From an uncultured Prevotella sp. (lineage in GTDB: Bacteria; Bacteroidota; Bacteroidia; Bacteroidales; Bacteroidaceae), in contig UQKO01000001.1 in the NCBI GenBank assembly GCA_900541575.1, positions 43,412 to 107,411 of the forward strand: a stretch of 64,000 bases of DNA. Direction: 5' to 3'. Below are positions 9,936 to 18,432 of this stretch, one piece after another. The first letter of the stretch is position 1. Each line of letters opens with the position of its first letter. The notes beneath the pieces are model-generated. The model saw only the letters and a list, made by a program, of their open reading frames with translations. It made no database searches and had not been told where the DNA came from. A program made the position numbers and the translations under genes.

Positions 9936-9972
9936 AAAATGCAAGAACTACCTTACAGCGTTCTTGCATTTT
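9936..9972 (-). terminator. Terminator of tRNA-Thr
   Basis: Perfect 13-bp stem AAAATGCAAGAAC / GTTCTTGCATTTT around an 11-nt loop, starting 3 bases past the tRNA 3' end on the minus strand. The T-rich 3' arm continues into a further T run, as in an intrinsic terminator. Confidence 0.85.
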
Positions 9973-9975
9973 GAG

Positions 9976-10048
9976 AGCCGAAAGCGGGACTCGAACCCGC
10001 GACCTATTCATTACGAATGAATTGCTCTACCAACTGAGCCATTTCGGC
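9976..10048 (-). tRNA. tRNA-Thr (anticodon CGU)
   Basis: 73 nt, full cloverleaf. Acceptor GCCGAAA pairs with TTTCGGC; the D arm is GCTC-AGTTGGTA-GAGC; the anticodon stem ATTCA/TGAAT closes loop TTCGTAA, giving anticodon CGU, which reads ACG threonine codons; the T arm is GCGGG-TTCGAGT-CCCGC. CCA is not encoded. It has its own promoter and terminator, so it is a monocistronic tRNA gene. Confidence 0.95.
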
Positions 10049-10094
10049 CTTTTGCTTAATTAGGCAATCTATTGATTATCCTCATTTGCGAACG

Positions 10095-10126
10095 CAAAGT
10101 TATACATTTATTTATAAATAGCCAAA
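10095..10126 (-). promoter_or_regulatory. Promoter of tRNA-Thr
   Basis: Minus strand TTTG (10126-10123), 20-base spacer, TAACTTTG (10102-10095), about 47 bases upstream of the mature tRNA 5' end. Good match to the Bacteroidetes consensus. Confidence 0.75.
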
Positions 10127-10348
10127 CAAAGCACTATTTTTCTCGAAAGTTTTTTGTCTTTGAAGTAGATTTAAGGAGGCAATAAGAAGATTCGTTCGAT
10201 GGATAACATGCCCTTGCGTCGACATAGCATCTAGTCAAAAGAGGAATAAGACATTTCTCCTAACGCCAACGCGAGACACATTGCCCACATAACGAATAGA
10301 CTAACCATCTTGCACGAATACGCAATGAGCACTCCTATATATATTATA

Positions 10349-10390
10349 GGTGGTTCTGTAAATTCTGATGATGGAATTTACAGAACCACC
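10349..10390. repeat. Palindromic element, copy 1
   Basis: Perfect 17-bp inverted repeat GGTGGTTCTGTAAATTC / GAATTTACAGAACCACC with loop TGATGATG. A close relative occurs at 44055-44090. It lies just past the stop of the WG-repeat gene and could act as its 3' hairpin, but lacks a T-tract. Confidence 0.8.
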
Positions 10391-10419
10391 CTTATAGAAG
10401 CCGAAGGACTAGTTCTTCA

Positions 10420-12879
10420 TTATTGACCAAACACCTTCTCGTAGTCGGTTGCAAAGTTTTGGTAAGTTTGCGTCATTTTCTCTACCTTCTTTTGGTAATC
10501 AGTTTGACTCTTTGCCCATTCTGTGGGCGGATACCAACGTATGTCATCACGTTTCTTACTTAGTTTAAGCGTACATCCATTAAAAAAATCTGAGGGAAGG
10601 CCCAAATCATGTGCTCCACCACTCAGTGTGGGATATTTACTCAAAGTGTGCACTCTAATGGATCGATCTTGACCAGGAACCCATCCCTTAATAAGTGAGA
10701 ACACCTGCAAATTGCCTAATGTGCATTCGCCCGTATTGTCATTTACTTGCACTATCTCTATTCTGTAGCGACGTGGAACAACAGAACCATTTTCAAAACC
10801 ATCCATCATCATCATTAAGTTGAACCAAAGGTTTGCTCCCATATTATCAGAAACTACACGCAGATTATGATACATAGCCGACCCTGCATCTACCACAATA
10901 TATTGTTTTCCGCCCTCCTTCTGCATGCCAACGATTTTCATAGGAGGATAGTACACATTTACCGCCAATGAACCACCTACATATCGTTTCATCGGATCTA
11001 GCATCAACGCCAAGTAGCCATAAGTATTTTTACCAAATGGACTGCAGATATTTTTCTCCTTACTCATTTCTGCATAGAGAGGAACATCTATGTAATCATT
11101 TCCTGATAGTTTCATTTTGAGAGTTCCTTGGTAAACGTTCGAATGATTAAATTTCTCTATCACTGGACGCTTAAGAAATGTCACGGTAGCTGTATCATTC
11201 TCAAACACTGAGAATGACTCCTCGCCTATTTCTCTATTTCTCAATCTGATACTAGTGACCACCCAGCCTTCATTAGGCTTTGCTTGAACAGATACCTTAT
11301 CGCCATATTTAATAGGAGATTTTCCTACAACAGAAGCACTACCTCCTACTGCTGGATTACATTTTACCTTGACCGAATAAGTTTGATCAATTTTCCCCGT
11401 AGGGCCTTTAGGCTTTTTGTTTGTTCCGCCACAATCTACAACGACTTTGTTTTCGTCATAATCATCGGAATGAACAAAGCCTTTCAAATCCTCCGCCGTA
11501 AAGCACTCTTCACCAAAGAGCCAAGCAATCTCGCCCGTATATTTCACCAAAGCCATAAAACGCTTATCATCTATCCTGATATTATCTGCGATAATATAGC
11601 CATCTTTGCTCGGTTGGCTAAATCCTCTAATATAGCCGTGCTCCCACATATCGCCTAATTCCTTTAACACCAATCGTCCTCTACTATCAATTACGGCAGT
11701 TCCCGAATGGATAGTGTACAATCCAAACGAATCGAAAGGGTTGGAGGCCCACAATTCTCCTGCATATATTGAATGTCCGTCGCTGCTATATGTCGAGTAA
11801 GTATCCGTAATATTGAAATTATCATCTACAGAAAACACTCGATCCCAATAATCCTTAATACCACGAACCAATGCGTGGCCTTCATAAAATGAAGTTCCAC
11901 CATACGACACCGCGAGTTTACGCCCCTTCAAGTCATAATAAGTCGTTGTAGGTTCACTCCCATCAGAATACACATAGTATTTGCCATCACGCACATCACC
12001 TATCACATAAGTTTCACTCAAATCGAATTGTGTAGAAACGACAGAAGTTGTCAGCACTGTTTTTCCTGTGCAGTCAATCAACGTCGCCGTATAATTTCCA
12101 CTGCCCTCGTTTCGAACAAATGTCCATGCATAGCCTTCGCTAAAGTCGCGCACTTTATCCCAACGGGGCTGAATGACCACTTGGCCTTTCTCATCCATGA
12201 AGCCCCATTTATGTCCACGCACTTGAAAAGCACGCAAGCCACACTTGAGCGCACGAGGTTTTCCCTCACAACCATAACCAAAAATCAAGTTGGTAGGCGA
12301 TGGAAACTTTTCTCCCCGCGTGTTAATGAAGAAGTTTCCAAGTTCTTGATAGCCCTGCATCTTGGTCACATAAGCAAGTCCATCAACAAAACCAGACTGC
12401 GGCTTCCAAGACGGATCAAGATTTCTCACCGATCCATCCTTATATAGTATCGAATAGAATTCCTTGCCGAAGTTGTTTTTCTTAGCAGATTTGGCAATGA
12501 GCGCGCCATTATCAAATAGCATATTATTATCTCCTCGTGTTCCCAATGCTTTCCATTCTGGACCAAATAGATACTCACCATCGATTGTCCACACAGCAAG
12601 AAGATTCTTATCTATTAAGCAGAATGCGCCTTCGCTCACATTGTAAAGCGCACCTGAGTAAAGACTGGAAATCACCTTATAGTGTGTTCTGCTAGTAAGA
12701 TAGGGCACCATATAAGGTCTTATGTCATCTGGATTGTCCTGTTCACTTTGAGAATCTTGCTGCATCACGTATTCTGTGAATGTCTTAACTTCTTGAGCCG
12801 ACGATGCTAAAGGTCTAGCTGTAAATGTTAGGGTTGCCAACGCTGCGAGCCATAATGTTGATAGAATGTTCTTTCGCAT
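10420..12879 (-). CDS. Secreted WG-repeat protein with InlB-type B-repeat domain
   Basis: 819 residues. Residues 1-28 form a signal peptide ending in ASSAQ. From about 70 to 470 there are degenerate WG/KWG beta repeats, clearest at 224-251 (KWGFMDEKGQVVIQPRWDKV). Residues 500-570 look like a divergent InlB B-repeat (YSVKVKCNPAVGGSASV ... VSVQAKPNEGWVVTSI). The last 240 residues form a further beta-rich region that I cannot name. WG repeats usually mediate surface or protein contacts, so a cell-surface or periplasmic binding role is likely; the ligand is unknown. It is flanked by a palindrome downstream, and upstream of it lies a 273-bp gap with the helicase terminator. Confidence 0.8.
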   Translation of the reverse strand: MRKNILSTLWLAALATLTFTARPLASSAQEVKTFTEYVMQQDSQSEQDNPDDIRPYMVPYLTSRTHYKVISSLYSGALYNVSEGAFCLIDKNLLAVWTIDGEYLFGPEWKALGTRGDNNMLFDNGALIAKSAKKNNFGKEFYSILYKDGSVRNLDPSWKPQSGFVDGLAYVTKMQGYQELGNFFINTRGEKFPSPTNLIFGYGCEGKPRALKCGLRAFQVRGHKWGFMDEKGQVVIQPRWDKVRDFSEGYAWTFVRNEGSGNYTATLIDCTGKTVLTTSVVSTQFDLSETYVIGDVRDGKYYVYSDGSEPTTTYYDLKGRKLAVSYGGTSFYEGHALVRGIKDYWDRVFSVDDNFNITDTYSTYSSDGHSIYAGELWASNPFDSFGLYTIHSGTAVIDSRGRLVLKELGDMWEHGYIRGFSQPSKDGYIIADNIRIDDKRFMALVKYTGEIAWLFGEECFTAEDLKGFVHSDDYDENKVVVDCGGTNKKPKGPTGKIDQTYSVKVKCNPAVGGSASVVGKSPIKYGDKVSVQAKPNEGWVVTSIRLRNREIGEESFSVFENDTATVTFLKRPVIEKFNHSNVYQGTLKMKLSGNDYIDVPLYAEMSKEKNICSPFGKNTYGYLALMLDPMKRYVGGSLAVNVYYPPMKIVGMQKEGGKQYIVVDAGSAMYHNLRVVSDNMGANLWFNLMMMMDGFENGSVVPRRYRIEIVQVNDNTGECTLGNLQVFSLIKGWVPGQDRSIRVHTLSKYPTLSGGAHDLGLPSDFFNGCTLKLSKKRDDIRWYPPTEWAKSQTDYQKKVEKMTQTYQNFATDYEKVFGQ

Positions 12880-13073
12880 TTTCCGTAGTTTTTTGGGGGG
12901 TTAATAATCTCTCAACTCTTTTTTTCACCATTTATCAGTAGTCCTGATGTGACAAAGATAAGAACATTTACAGAATAATCCTCTTTTTTCCTTAAAAATC
13001 TGATGTATAAACACTTATCACATCTGAACACGACAAGCCATTCTATTTATTCTAGAAAATAGGATATAATAAC

Positions 13074-13117
13074 AAAAGGTTCTGTTTGCCTACATTATTC
13101 GGCAAACAAAACCTTTT
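13074..13117 (-). terminator. Terminator of the helicase gene
   Basis: 17-bp stem AAAAGGTTCTGTTTGCC / GGCAAACAAAACCTTTT (13074-13090, 13101-13117) with one wobble pair, a 10-nt loop and a short T-rich tail on the minus strand, 36 bases past the helicase stop. Confidence 0.7.
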
Positions 13118-13152
13118 CCATTTCATTAGGAAATGTCAAGAGAAGCATTCCC

Positions 13153-15309
13153 CTACTCTATGCCTTTCTTGTCTTTGGATTTAGATTTCGATATCAACTG
13201 AAGCAATTCTGCACCATAATTTGCCAAGCTCTTCGCACCAAAATAGGGAACTTTCTTTAATTCCTCCATCGTAGTGGGAGCATGATTAGCCATAGTCATC
13301 AAAGCCTTGGTGCTTAAGATGGTATAAGCGGGAAGTTTGCGCTCTAACGCTTTTTCTCTGCGCCACGTTTGCAACGTGTAATACAGACTTGCATTCTTTA
13401 CCTCTGTCGGAACCACATACTTATCGTTAACCGCATTCTTAGCTCCACTCTTCGCTTTTTGTTTGCGTGTATTGGCAGGCGCCATCTTATCGTCGGCTTC
13501 GAGCAATACTTTTGCACGATAATTGAGGAATTGCGAAGCTTTAAAGCCCTCGTAAGCCACAAAGTGAAGTAACTTTCGGTGAGCCGAAACGGCTTCTTTC
13601 CATTCCGAGAATGCCGATTTCAGTTGCTTTTCCACTGCGGCATTGTCCGATTCTATTTGGTGCAAAGCCACCCACCTACTGAGTTCATCTAGCTTTGTCG
13701 AAAAATATTCAGCTCCTTTCGCTATGCGCTGTTGCAGAGCTACATCCTCTGCAGAATTTTCCGTTTGAGCCAACATGCGCGAATATTGGGAATAAAAACT
13801 GCCCGACACATTCATCACCTCCAAGTCAAACACACGCAGTCGTGCATCAAACTCTTGAAGCGTCTTTCCATAAAGACCTGCTAAATGCCGACGTAGAATC
13901 TCCGTGATACTCGACAAGGCGATACGTTCACGCTCAAACTTAAACAGTTCCGTGAGCAGATGAAGTTCAAACGATTGACGCATAGCCGAGAGTTTCTCTC
14001 CATCCACACGACTATTGCGCATACGTTCGTTAAACTTTTCAATATTCTGGTCGGCAATCACCGCCGAAGGAGGAATGACCGAAGTAAGCACTATGCCCTC
14101 TAATGTGCGGCATCGGCTCAGCGCTACATAGGTTTGTCCGTGAGCAAATGCTCCTGAAGCATCTATCATCACATGGTCGAATGTCAATCCCTGACTTTTA
14201 TGAATCGTAATAGCCCAAGCCAACTTTACAGGATATTGCACAAAGGTGCCATCAACGAATTCTTTGATTTCCTTTGTCTGTTCATCGAGCCCGTAGCGCG
14301 TGTTTGTCCACTCTTCAGGCTTTACACTGATAAGCATATCAGGCTTATCCTTCGGACGAACATCGAAGCCATCGCGCGACACGTTGGTCACCTCACCAAT
14401 CATGCCATTGAAGAAACGTTTTTCTGTATCGTTCTTCACAAACATCACCTGTGCTCCAGACTTAATAACTAATTCTTCGTCTGTGGGATAAGAGTATTCT
14501 GGAAACTTTCCTTCAATTTTGGCTGTATAAGTACGCGACTCTCCTGGAAGTGAGCTCAATTCTTCCTCATTGATTTTATGTGCTTGCCAGTTGTGTGTAA
14601 CTAATTGCACATATCCCTCCGACTTATCAGCCTTAAAGCCTGGAACATATCGTTGATTCAACCTCTGAAGCACTTGCGTATCAGCCCTTCCCTCTCGAAT
14701 GCTATTGAGCAGAGAAATGAAATTCTCGTCATTCTGACGATACACTTTCTCAAGTTCTACCGTGACAAAATTGCTACGTTTCAGAGCCAAGCTGCTAAAG
14801 AAGAATGGTGTTTCATAATACTGTCGCAGCATTGTCCACTCCTCATCCTTCACCACAGGCGCTAATTGTTGAAGGTCGCCAATCAAGAGGAGTTGTACAC
14901 CACCAAAAGGCTGCTGATTGCGACGTATTTTTCGAAGCATCTCATCTACAGCATCTAACAAGTCTGCACGAACCATACTAATTTCGTCTATCACTAGGAG
15001 GTCAAGACTTCGAATCAGTCTGAGTTTTTCCTTACGTATGCCATACTTCTTATCTTGCTGATAATTTCCTCCAGGCACATAAGGAACGAAGGGAAGCTGA
15101 AAGAATGAGTGAATCGTCATTCCCTCGGCATTGATAGCAGCAATGCCCGTAGGAGCGAGCACAACCATACGCTTGGGCAAATCTTTGCGTAACCGACGCA
15201 AGAAAGTGGTCTTTCCTGTACCAGCTTTCCCTGTTAAGAATAGGTGTGTATCTGTATTCTCCACAATCTGACGCGCCAACGCGATTTGTGGATTGTCTAT
15301 TGCATTCAT
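13153..15309 (-). CDS. PIF1/RecD2-like DNA helicase with C-terminal HRDC-like domain
   Basis: 718 residues. Walker A GKAGTGKT is at residues 27-34; a PIF1-like APTGIAAINAEGMTIHSFF follows near 51-69, and Walker B LLVIDEISMV near residue 103. A second RecA-like domain with the SF1 motif WAITIHKSQGLTFDHV follows near residue 370. The C-terminus (about 640-705) resembles an HRDC nucleic-acid-binding module (LERKLPAYTILSTKAL ... VPYFGAKSLANYGAELL). This combination is common in Bacteroidetes. The likely role is ATP-driven 5'-3' DNA unwinding in replication or repair, inferred from the family. The gene stands alone with its own terminator. Confidence 0.9.
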   Translation of the reverse strand: MNAIDNPQIALARQIVENTDTHLFLTGKAGTGKTTFLRRLRKDLPKRMVVLAPTGIAAINAEGMTIHSFFQLPFVPYVPGGNYQQDKKYGIRKEKLRLIRSLDLLVIDEISMVRADLLDAVDEMLRKIRRNQQPFGGVQLLLIGDLQQLAPVVKDEEWTMLRQYYETPFFFSSLALKRSNFVTVELEKVYRQNDENFISLLNSIREGRADTQVLQRLNQRYVPGFKADKSEGYVQLVTHNWQAHKINEEELSSLPGESRTYTAKIEGKFPEYSYPTDEELVIKSGAQVMFVKNDTEKRFFNGMIGEVTNVSRDGFDVRPKDKPDMLISVKPEEWTNTRYGLDEQTKEIKEFVDGTFVQYPVKLAWAITIHKSQGLTFDHVMIDASGAFAHGQTYVALSRCRTLEGIVLTSVIPPSAVIADQNIEKFNERMRNSRVDGEKLSAMRQSFELHLLTELFKFERERIALSSITEILRRHLAGLYGKTLQEFDARLRVFDLEVMNVSGSFYSQYSRMLAQTENSAEDVALQQRIAKGAEYFSTKLDELSRWVALHQIESDNAAVEKQLKSAFSEWKEAVSAHRKLLHFVAYEGFKASQFLNYRAKVLLEADDKMAPANTRKQKAKSGAKNAVNDKYVVPTEVKNASLYYTLQTWRREKALERKLPAYTILSTKALMTMANHAPTTMEELKKVPYFGAKSLANYGAELLQLISKSKSKDKKGIE

Positions 15310-15441
15310 TTTTATATAAGGATATCTATATTACAGATTTAGGAAATCAAGTATTCGGCATCAACTTTCCATCTTTTCTCAAAAAAAGAGTATCTAAAAT
15401 GGGGCTTTATCAAATTAAAATTAAAGGCCTTTATCAGCATT

Positions 15442-15501
15442 CTCTAACGACCTTCATCTATAGTCTTTAGGATGAAAAGCGTTAGAGGCCACAGATGAAG
15501 G
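15442..15501. other. Interleaved complementary segments (possible pseudoknot)
   Basis: On the plus strand, CTCTAACG (15442-15449) and CCTTCATCT (15451-15459) are followed by their exact complements in the same order, CGTTAGAG (15480-15487) and AGATGAAGG (15493-15501). A-B-A'-B' order cannot form nested hairpins; it permits a pseudoknot or two alternative hairpins. An outer imperfect pair TTAAAGGCC / GGCCATTAA brackets it. It lies in the gap between the helicase gene and the periplasmic protein gene. Confidence 0.6.
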
Positions 15502-15556
15502 CCATTAAAGTATTTCCTTTAAAGAGTGGTATATGATATTTTGTTCTTTCAAAGAG

Positions 15557-16057
15557 TTACTTGGTCAATTTCTTAAACATTCGGCGACTAAATCGGCGAT
15601 CAGCATCCATAGCCTTTACCAACTTTCGAGCACCAACAATTTTGCGCATTCTGCTATTGTATTGAGCCTTCATACGCATCCATTTCTTATCAAGCTGATC
15701 TACCTCATTGAGAACACGCTGACAATCACGTTCATTCATATTTTGCTTCGCAGCATTGGAAAAGGCACGATTCTTCTGTCGCTCAATGTTACGTTGGCTT
15801 TCGTGCATTTCGAAAAACACGGGAAAGAACCGACGCGATTCACCTTCTGTGAATCCTGCTTCTCGAGCGATAAACGCCATCAAATCTTTCTTGAATTTTT
15901 CAGGTTTCCAATCGCAAGGACCTTTACCTGGGCCGTGCGAACGCTGAGTTTGCTGCGCAACTTCAGGGGCTACGTATGTAGTTTGTTGCACACGTGTTCC
16001 CATACATTGCACACTAACACATAGGAATAGACCTATTAAACTAATAATCATTTTCAT
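15557..16057 (-). CDS. Periplasmic Spy/CpxP-like protein of a sigma-factor operon
   Basis: 166 residues with a signal peptide (MKMIISLIGLFLCVSVQCMG). The mature part is helical and strongly charged (WKPEKFKKDLMAFIAREAGFT ... RRFFPVFFEMHESQRNIERQKNRAF) and ends in a basic tail. This style matches small helical periplasmic sensors or chaperones of the Spy/CpxP type, though no strict LTxxQ motif is seen. It overlaps the preceding anti-sigma gene by 17 bases, so the two are translationally coupled. The role in sensing envelope stress is inferred from context. Confidence 0.7.
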   Translation of the reverse strand: MKMIISLIGLFLCVSVQCMGTRVQQTTYVAPEVAQQTQRSHGPGKGPCDWKPEKFKKDLMAFIAREAGFTEGESRRFFPVFFEMHESQRNIERQKNRAFSNAAKQNMNERDCQRVLNEVDQLDKKWMRMKAQYNSRMRKIVGARKLVKAMDADRRFSRRMFKKLTK

Positions 16058-16388
16058 AAGACATTATGCTGTTATCGGCATTCGCCATCATTAGATAATC
16101 ATATACGGCCTCATCATCGGCCGCCTCACGCGCTGCGTACTGCTCTTGCTTCGCCTTCGACGATTGCGTGGTGGAAGAGGGCATCCATTGCGTAAAGAGA
16201 AGAGTCAATGCCAATACACAAGCCACTCCTATCCATGGTATCCATGCTACAAAGCGCATCTGCGGCATACGAGTTTCCACTCCATCGATTCGCGACATTA
16301 GTCTTTCTGCGAAATCAGTAAAGTAGCCTTCGGGTACTTTAAAAGGATTATGACATGAAGCAGGTTGGTTGCAATCAAATTTATGCAT
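16041..16388 (-). CDS. Single-pass membrane protein, putative anti-sigma factor
   Basis: 115 residues. A cytoplasmic N-terminal segment (1-45, containing NPFKVPEGYF, a phrase common in Bacteroidetes proteins encoded next to ECF sigma genes) is followed by one transmembrane helix (about 46-66) and a short polar, acidic extracytoplasmic tail. Its position directly after the ECF sigma gene and before a periplasmic helical protein fits an anti-sigma regulator. No zinc-binding ZAS motif is visible, so the assignment rests on context and topology. Confidence 0.7.
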   Translation of the reverse strand: MHKFDCNQPASCHNPFKVPEGYFTDFAERLMSRIDGVETRMPQMRFVAWIPWIGVACVLALTLLFTQWMPSSTTQSSKAKQEQYAAREAADDEAVYDYLMMANADNSIMSYENDY

Positions 16389-16439
16389 AGTGATTTTTCT
16401 TATTTTATTATCTTTTAGACGTCTATGCAGTTCAAGGGT

Positions 16440-16982
16440 TTAATCATGCTCATTAAAATATGCCTCTATTTTCTTCACTGCCAAATGATAGGAAGCTTTC
16501 AGAGCACCCACACTCGTATCAAGCAATTGGCTCATCTCATCATACCTCATATCGTCATAATATTTCAGATTAAACACGATGCGCTGCTTATCAGGCAACG
16601 TGGCAATAGCCTTCTGAAGAAGCAATTCCGTTTCATTGCCATCAAAATAGGGATCACTCTCAAGCGTTCGCCCTCCCATAGCCACTTCATCATCAAAACT
16701 ACAATTATCCGTAGGCATGCGTTTTAGAAAGGAGAGGCTTTCATTTAGCGCGATGCGATAGAGCCACGTAGAAAGTTGGCTTTCACCACGAAAGGTATCC
16801 AACGACTGCCATGCTTTCAGAAATGTATTTTGGAGCACATCATCAGCATCGTCATGAAACTGCACAATACGACGAATCTGTCCATATAGTTGCGGCGACA
16901 AATCGCGAACCATTGCGGCAAATGCTTCACGTCGGGTTGACGTATCTTTCAGCAGTTCTACTGTATAGTGTGCGGGATTCAT
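16440..16982 (-). CDS. ECF-type RNA polymerase sigma factor
   Basis: 180 residues. Sigma region 2 lies at about 20-90 (DADDVLQNTFLKAWQSLDTF, then STWLYRIALNESLSFLKR) and region 4 at about 122-175 (ATLPDKQRIVFNLKYYDDM, then a helix-turn-helix with TSVGALKASYHLAVKKI). No region 3, as expected for the ECF class. It directs RNA polymerase to a stress or surface regulon that cannot be identified from sequence. First gene of a three-gene unit with the membrane anti-sigma candidate and the periplasmic protein. Confidence 0.93.
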   Translation of the reverse strand: MNPAHYTVELLKDTSTRREAFAAMVRDLSPQLYGQIRRIVQFHDDADDVLQNTFLKAWQSLDTFRGESQLSTWLYRIALNESLSFLKRMPTDNCSFDDEVAMGGRTLESDPYFDGNETELLLQKAIATLPDKQRIVFNLKYYDDMRYDEMSQLLDTSVGALKASYHLAVKKIEAYFNEHD

Positions 16983-17081
16983 GAAGGGAGAATGATGACA
17001 AATTGGCTAAGATGTAAGAAAGTTTTGACACAAAAAAGGCGCAGATTACAGACCACGAGATCCTCTGCACCTTTTGGGGGA

Positions 17082-17438
17082 TTATCCAGCAACACTGATT
17101 CTTCTTGTCACTTTTCCAAAGTTTATCAAATAGATTCCTTTGTTCAATGTGAGATGCAAAGTCTTATCGTTGCTGTCAATATGTGATTCGTATTTCAATC
17201 GACCTACTAAATCATAAACCTTGAGAGACTGATTCTGACCATTTACCACACGAATTTGCACAACATTACCACGTATGGATATCGACATTGAACCAGCATC
17301 TTCATTCACCTCCGTTAGTTCCAACCCTGTCTCTGATGGAGTATTGATTGGTAGAGGTTCTGCTTCTGCAGCGCGTCCACATACCGTAACCAAGAATAGC
17401 ACAATACTGAAAAGTGTATAGAGTAAGATTTGTTTCAT
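17082..17438 (-). CDS. Small secreted protein with T9SS-like C-terminal beta domain
   Basis: 118 residues with a signal peptide (MKQILLYTLFSIVLFLVTVCG...A). The C-terminal 60 residues read as a beta-sandwich tail (VYDLVGRLKYESHI ... LNKGIYLINFGKVTRRISV), resembling Por/T9SS sorting domains or the DUF3244 type. There is essentially no other domain, which is odd for a T9SS cargo. A strong promoter lies upstream at 17514-17545, divergent from the thiamine promoter. Confidence 0.7.
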   Translation of the reverse strand: MKQILLYTLFSIVLFLVTVCGRAAEAEPLPINTPSETGLELTEVNEDAGSMSISIRGNVVQIRVVNGQNQSLKVYDLVGRLKYESHIDSNDKTLHLTLNKGIYLINFGKVTRRISVAG

Positions 17439-17513
17439 AAGCTTCTATTTTCAAGCCCACAGAGTTCGTTTCTTTCGAATCTTATGGACACATTTTTTCC
17501 TATGTTTGCTCTG

Positions 17514-17545
17514 CAAATATAGATTTATTCCGTCGAAGCCGCAAA
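17514..17545 (-). promoter_or_regulatory. Promoter of the small secreted protein gene
   Basis: Minus strand TTTG (17545-17542), 20-base spacer, TATATTTG (17521-17514). It is divergent from the thiE promoter; only 15 bp lie between the two -33 elements. Confidence 0.7.
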
Positions 17546-17560
17546 TTATTTCCTTAGTTT

Positions 17561-17592
17561 TTTGTTCCCGCACTTTTTTATTTGTACTTTTG
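17561..17592 (+). promoter_or_regulatory. Promoter of the thiamine operon
   Basis: TTTG (17561-17564), 20-base spacer, TACTTTTG (17585-17592). The expected transcript start falls a few bases before the TPP riboswitch at 17604. Confidence 0.75.
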
Positions 17593-17603
17593 CCATTCCA
17601 TTA

Positions 17604-17689
17604 AGGCTTAGGGGTGTACGTTCTTTCGGACGTGCTGAGATTATACCCTCCGAACCTGCACTGGATCATGCCAGCGAAGGAAAGAGCCT
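17604..17689 (+). promoter_or_regulatory. TPP riboswitch (THI box)
   Basis: The closing stem AGGCT/AGCCT brackets the conserved cores of the thiamine pyrophosphate aptamer: GGGGTG, then CTGAGATTATACCC, GAACCTGC, CTGGATCATGCCAGCG and AAGGAAAG. The variable arm ACGTTCTTTCGGACGT forms a hairpin. It lies 122 bases upstream of thiE. I see no obvious terminator between it and thiE, so control may be at translation or through a leader structure. TPP binding should switch off thiE and thiC. Confidence 0.95.
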
Positions 17690-17811
17690 ACAAAATACAA
17701 GCTCCGTGTTGATTTCATAAATGCCACACTTGTTTTGAGGCATCCCGTCAAATCCGTCATTGCGGATAAAGAATCTTTATGAAAACAACATGCTAAATTC
17801 TAAACAAAGAA

Positions 17812-18432
17812 ATGGTTCCTGTACAATTTATTACACACACCACCTCCACCATTAGCTATGAAGAATCGGCTTTATTGGCTTTACAAGGCGGATGTAAGTG
17901 GATTCAGCTGCGCATGAAAGATGCTACCGACGAGGAAGTTGAACCCATTGCCAACCGGCTACTCAAAGCTTGCCACAACCAAGGAGCAACTTTTATACTC
18001 GACGACCGTGTGGACTTATGCAAGAGAATTAAAGCCGATGGTGTGCACTTAGGCAAAAATGATATGCCCATTAATGAGGCTCGCGAATTACTGGGACATG
18101 AATTTATTATAGGTGGAACAGCCAACACCTTCGATGACATACGTCAACTCAAACGTCTGAGTGCCGACTACATAGGTTGCGGCCCATTCAGATTTACGAC
18201 AACAAAAGAAAAGCTCTCACCCATCATCGGCCTAGATGGTTATCGTGCCATTGCAGAACAGATGAAGGCAGAGGAACTACATATTCCTGTATGTGCCATA
18301 GGCGGCATTGAGATTGACGATGTCATGCCCATTCTCCACACTGGCATTCAAGGTATTGCTGTGAGCGGAGCCATTCTTCGTGCGGACAACCCGGCAGAAA
18401 TGATGAGAAAATTTCTCCATGCCGATGATTAA
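17812..18432 (+). CDS. thiE: Thiamine phosphate synthase
   Basis: 206 residues. TIM-barrel ThiE with the pyrophosphate-binding features QLRMKDAT (near residue 31), FILDDRVDL (near 60), GVHLGKNDMP (near 76), GGTANTFDD, DYIGCGPFRFTTTK (near 122) and the end AVSGAIL. It joins the HMP-pyrophosphate and thiazole phosphate halves into thiamine phosphate. It is under the TPP riboswitch. Genes for the thiazole half (thiG, thiH, thiS) are not in this window. Confidence 0.95.
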   Translation: MVPVQFITHTTSTISYEESALLALQGGCKWIQLRMKDATDEEVEPIANRLLKACHNQGATFILDDRVDLCKRIKADGVHLGKNDMPINEARELLGHEFIIGGTANTFDDIRQLKRLSADYIGCGPFRFTTTKEKLSPIIGLDGYRAIAEQMKAEELHIPVCAIGGIEIDDVMPILHTGIQGIAVSGAILRADNPAEMMRKFLHADD

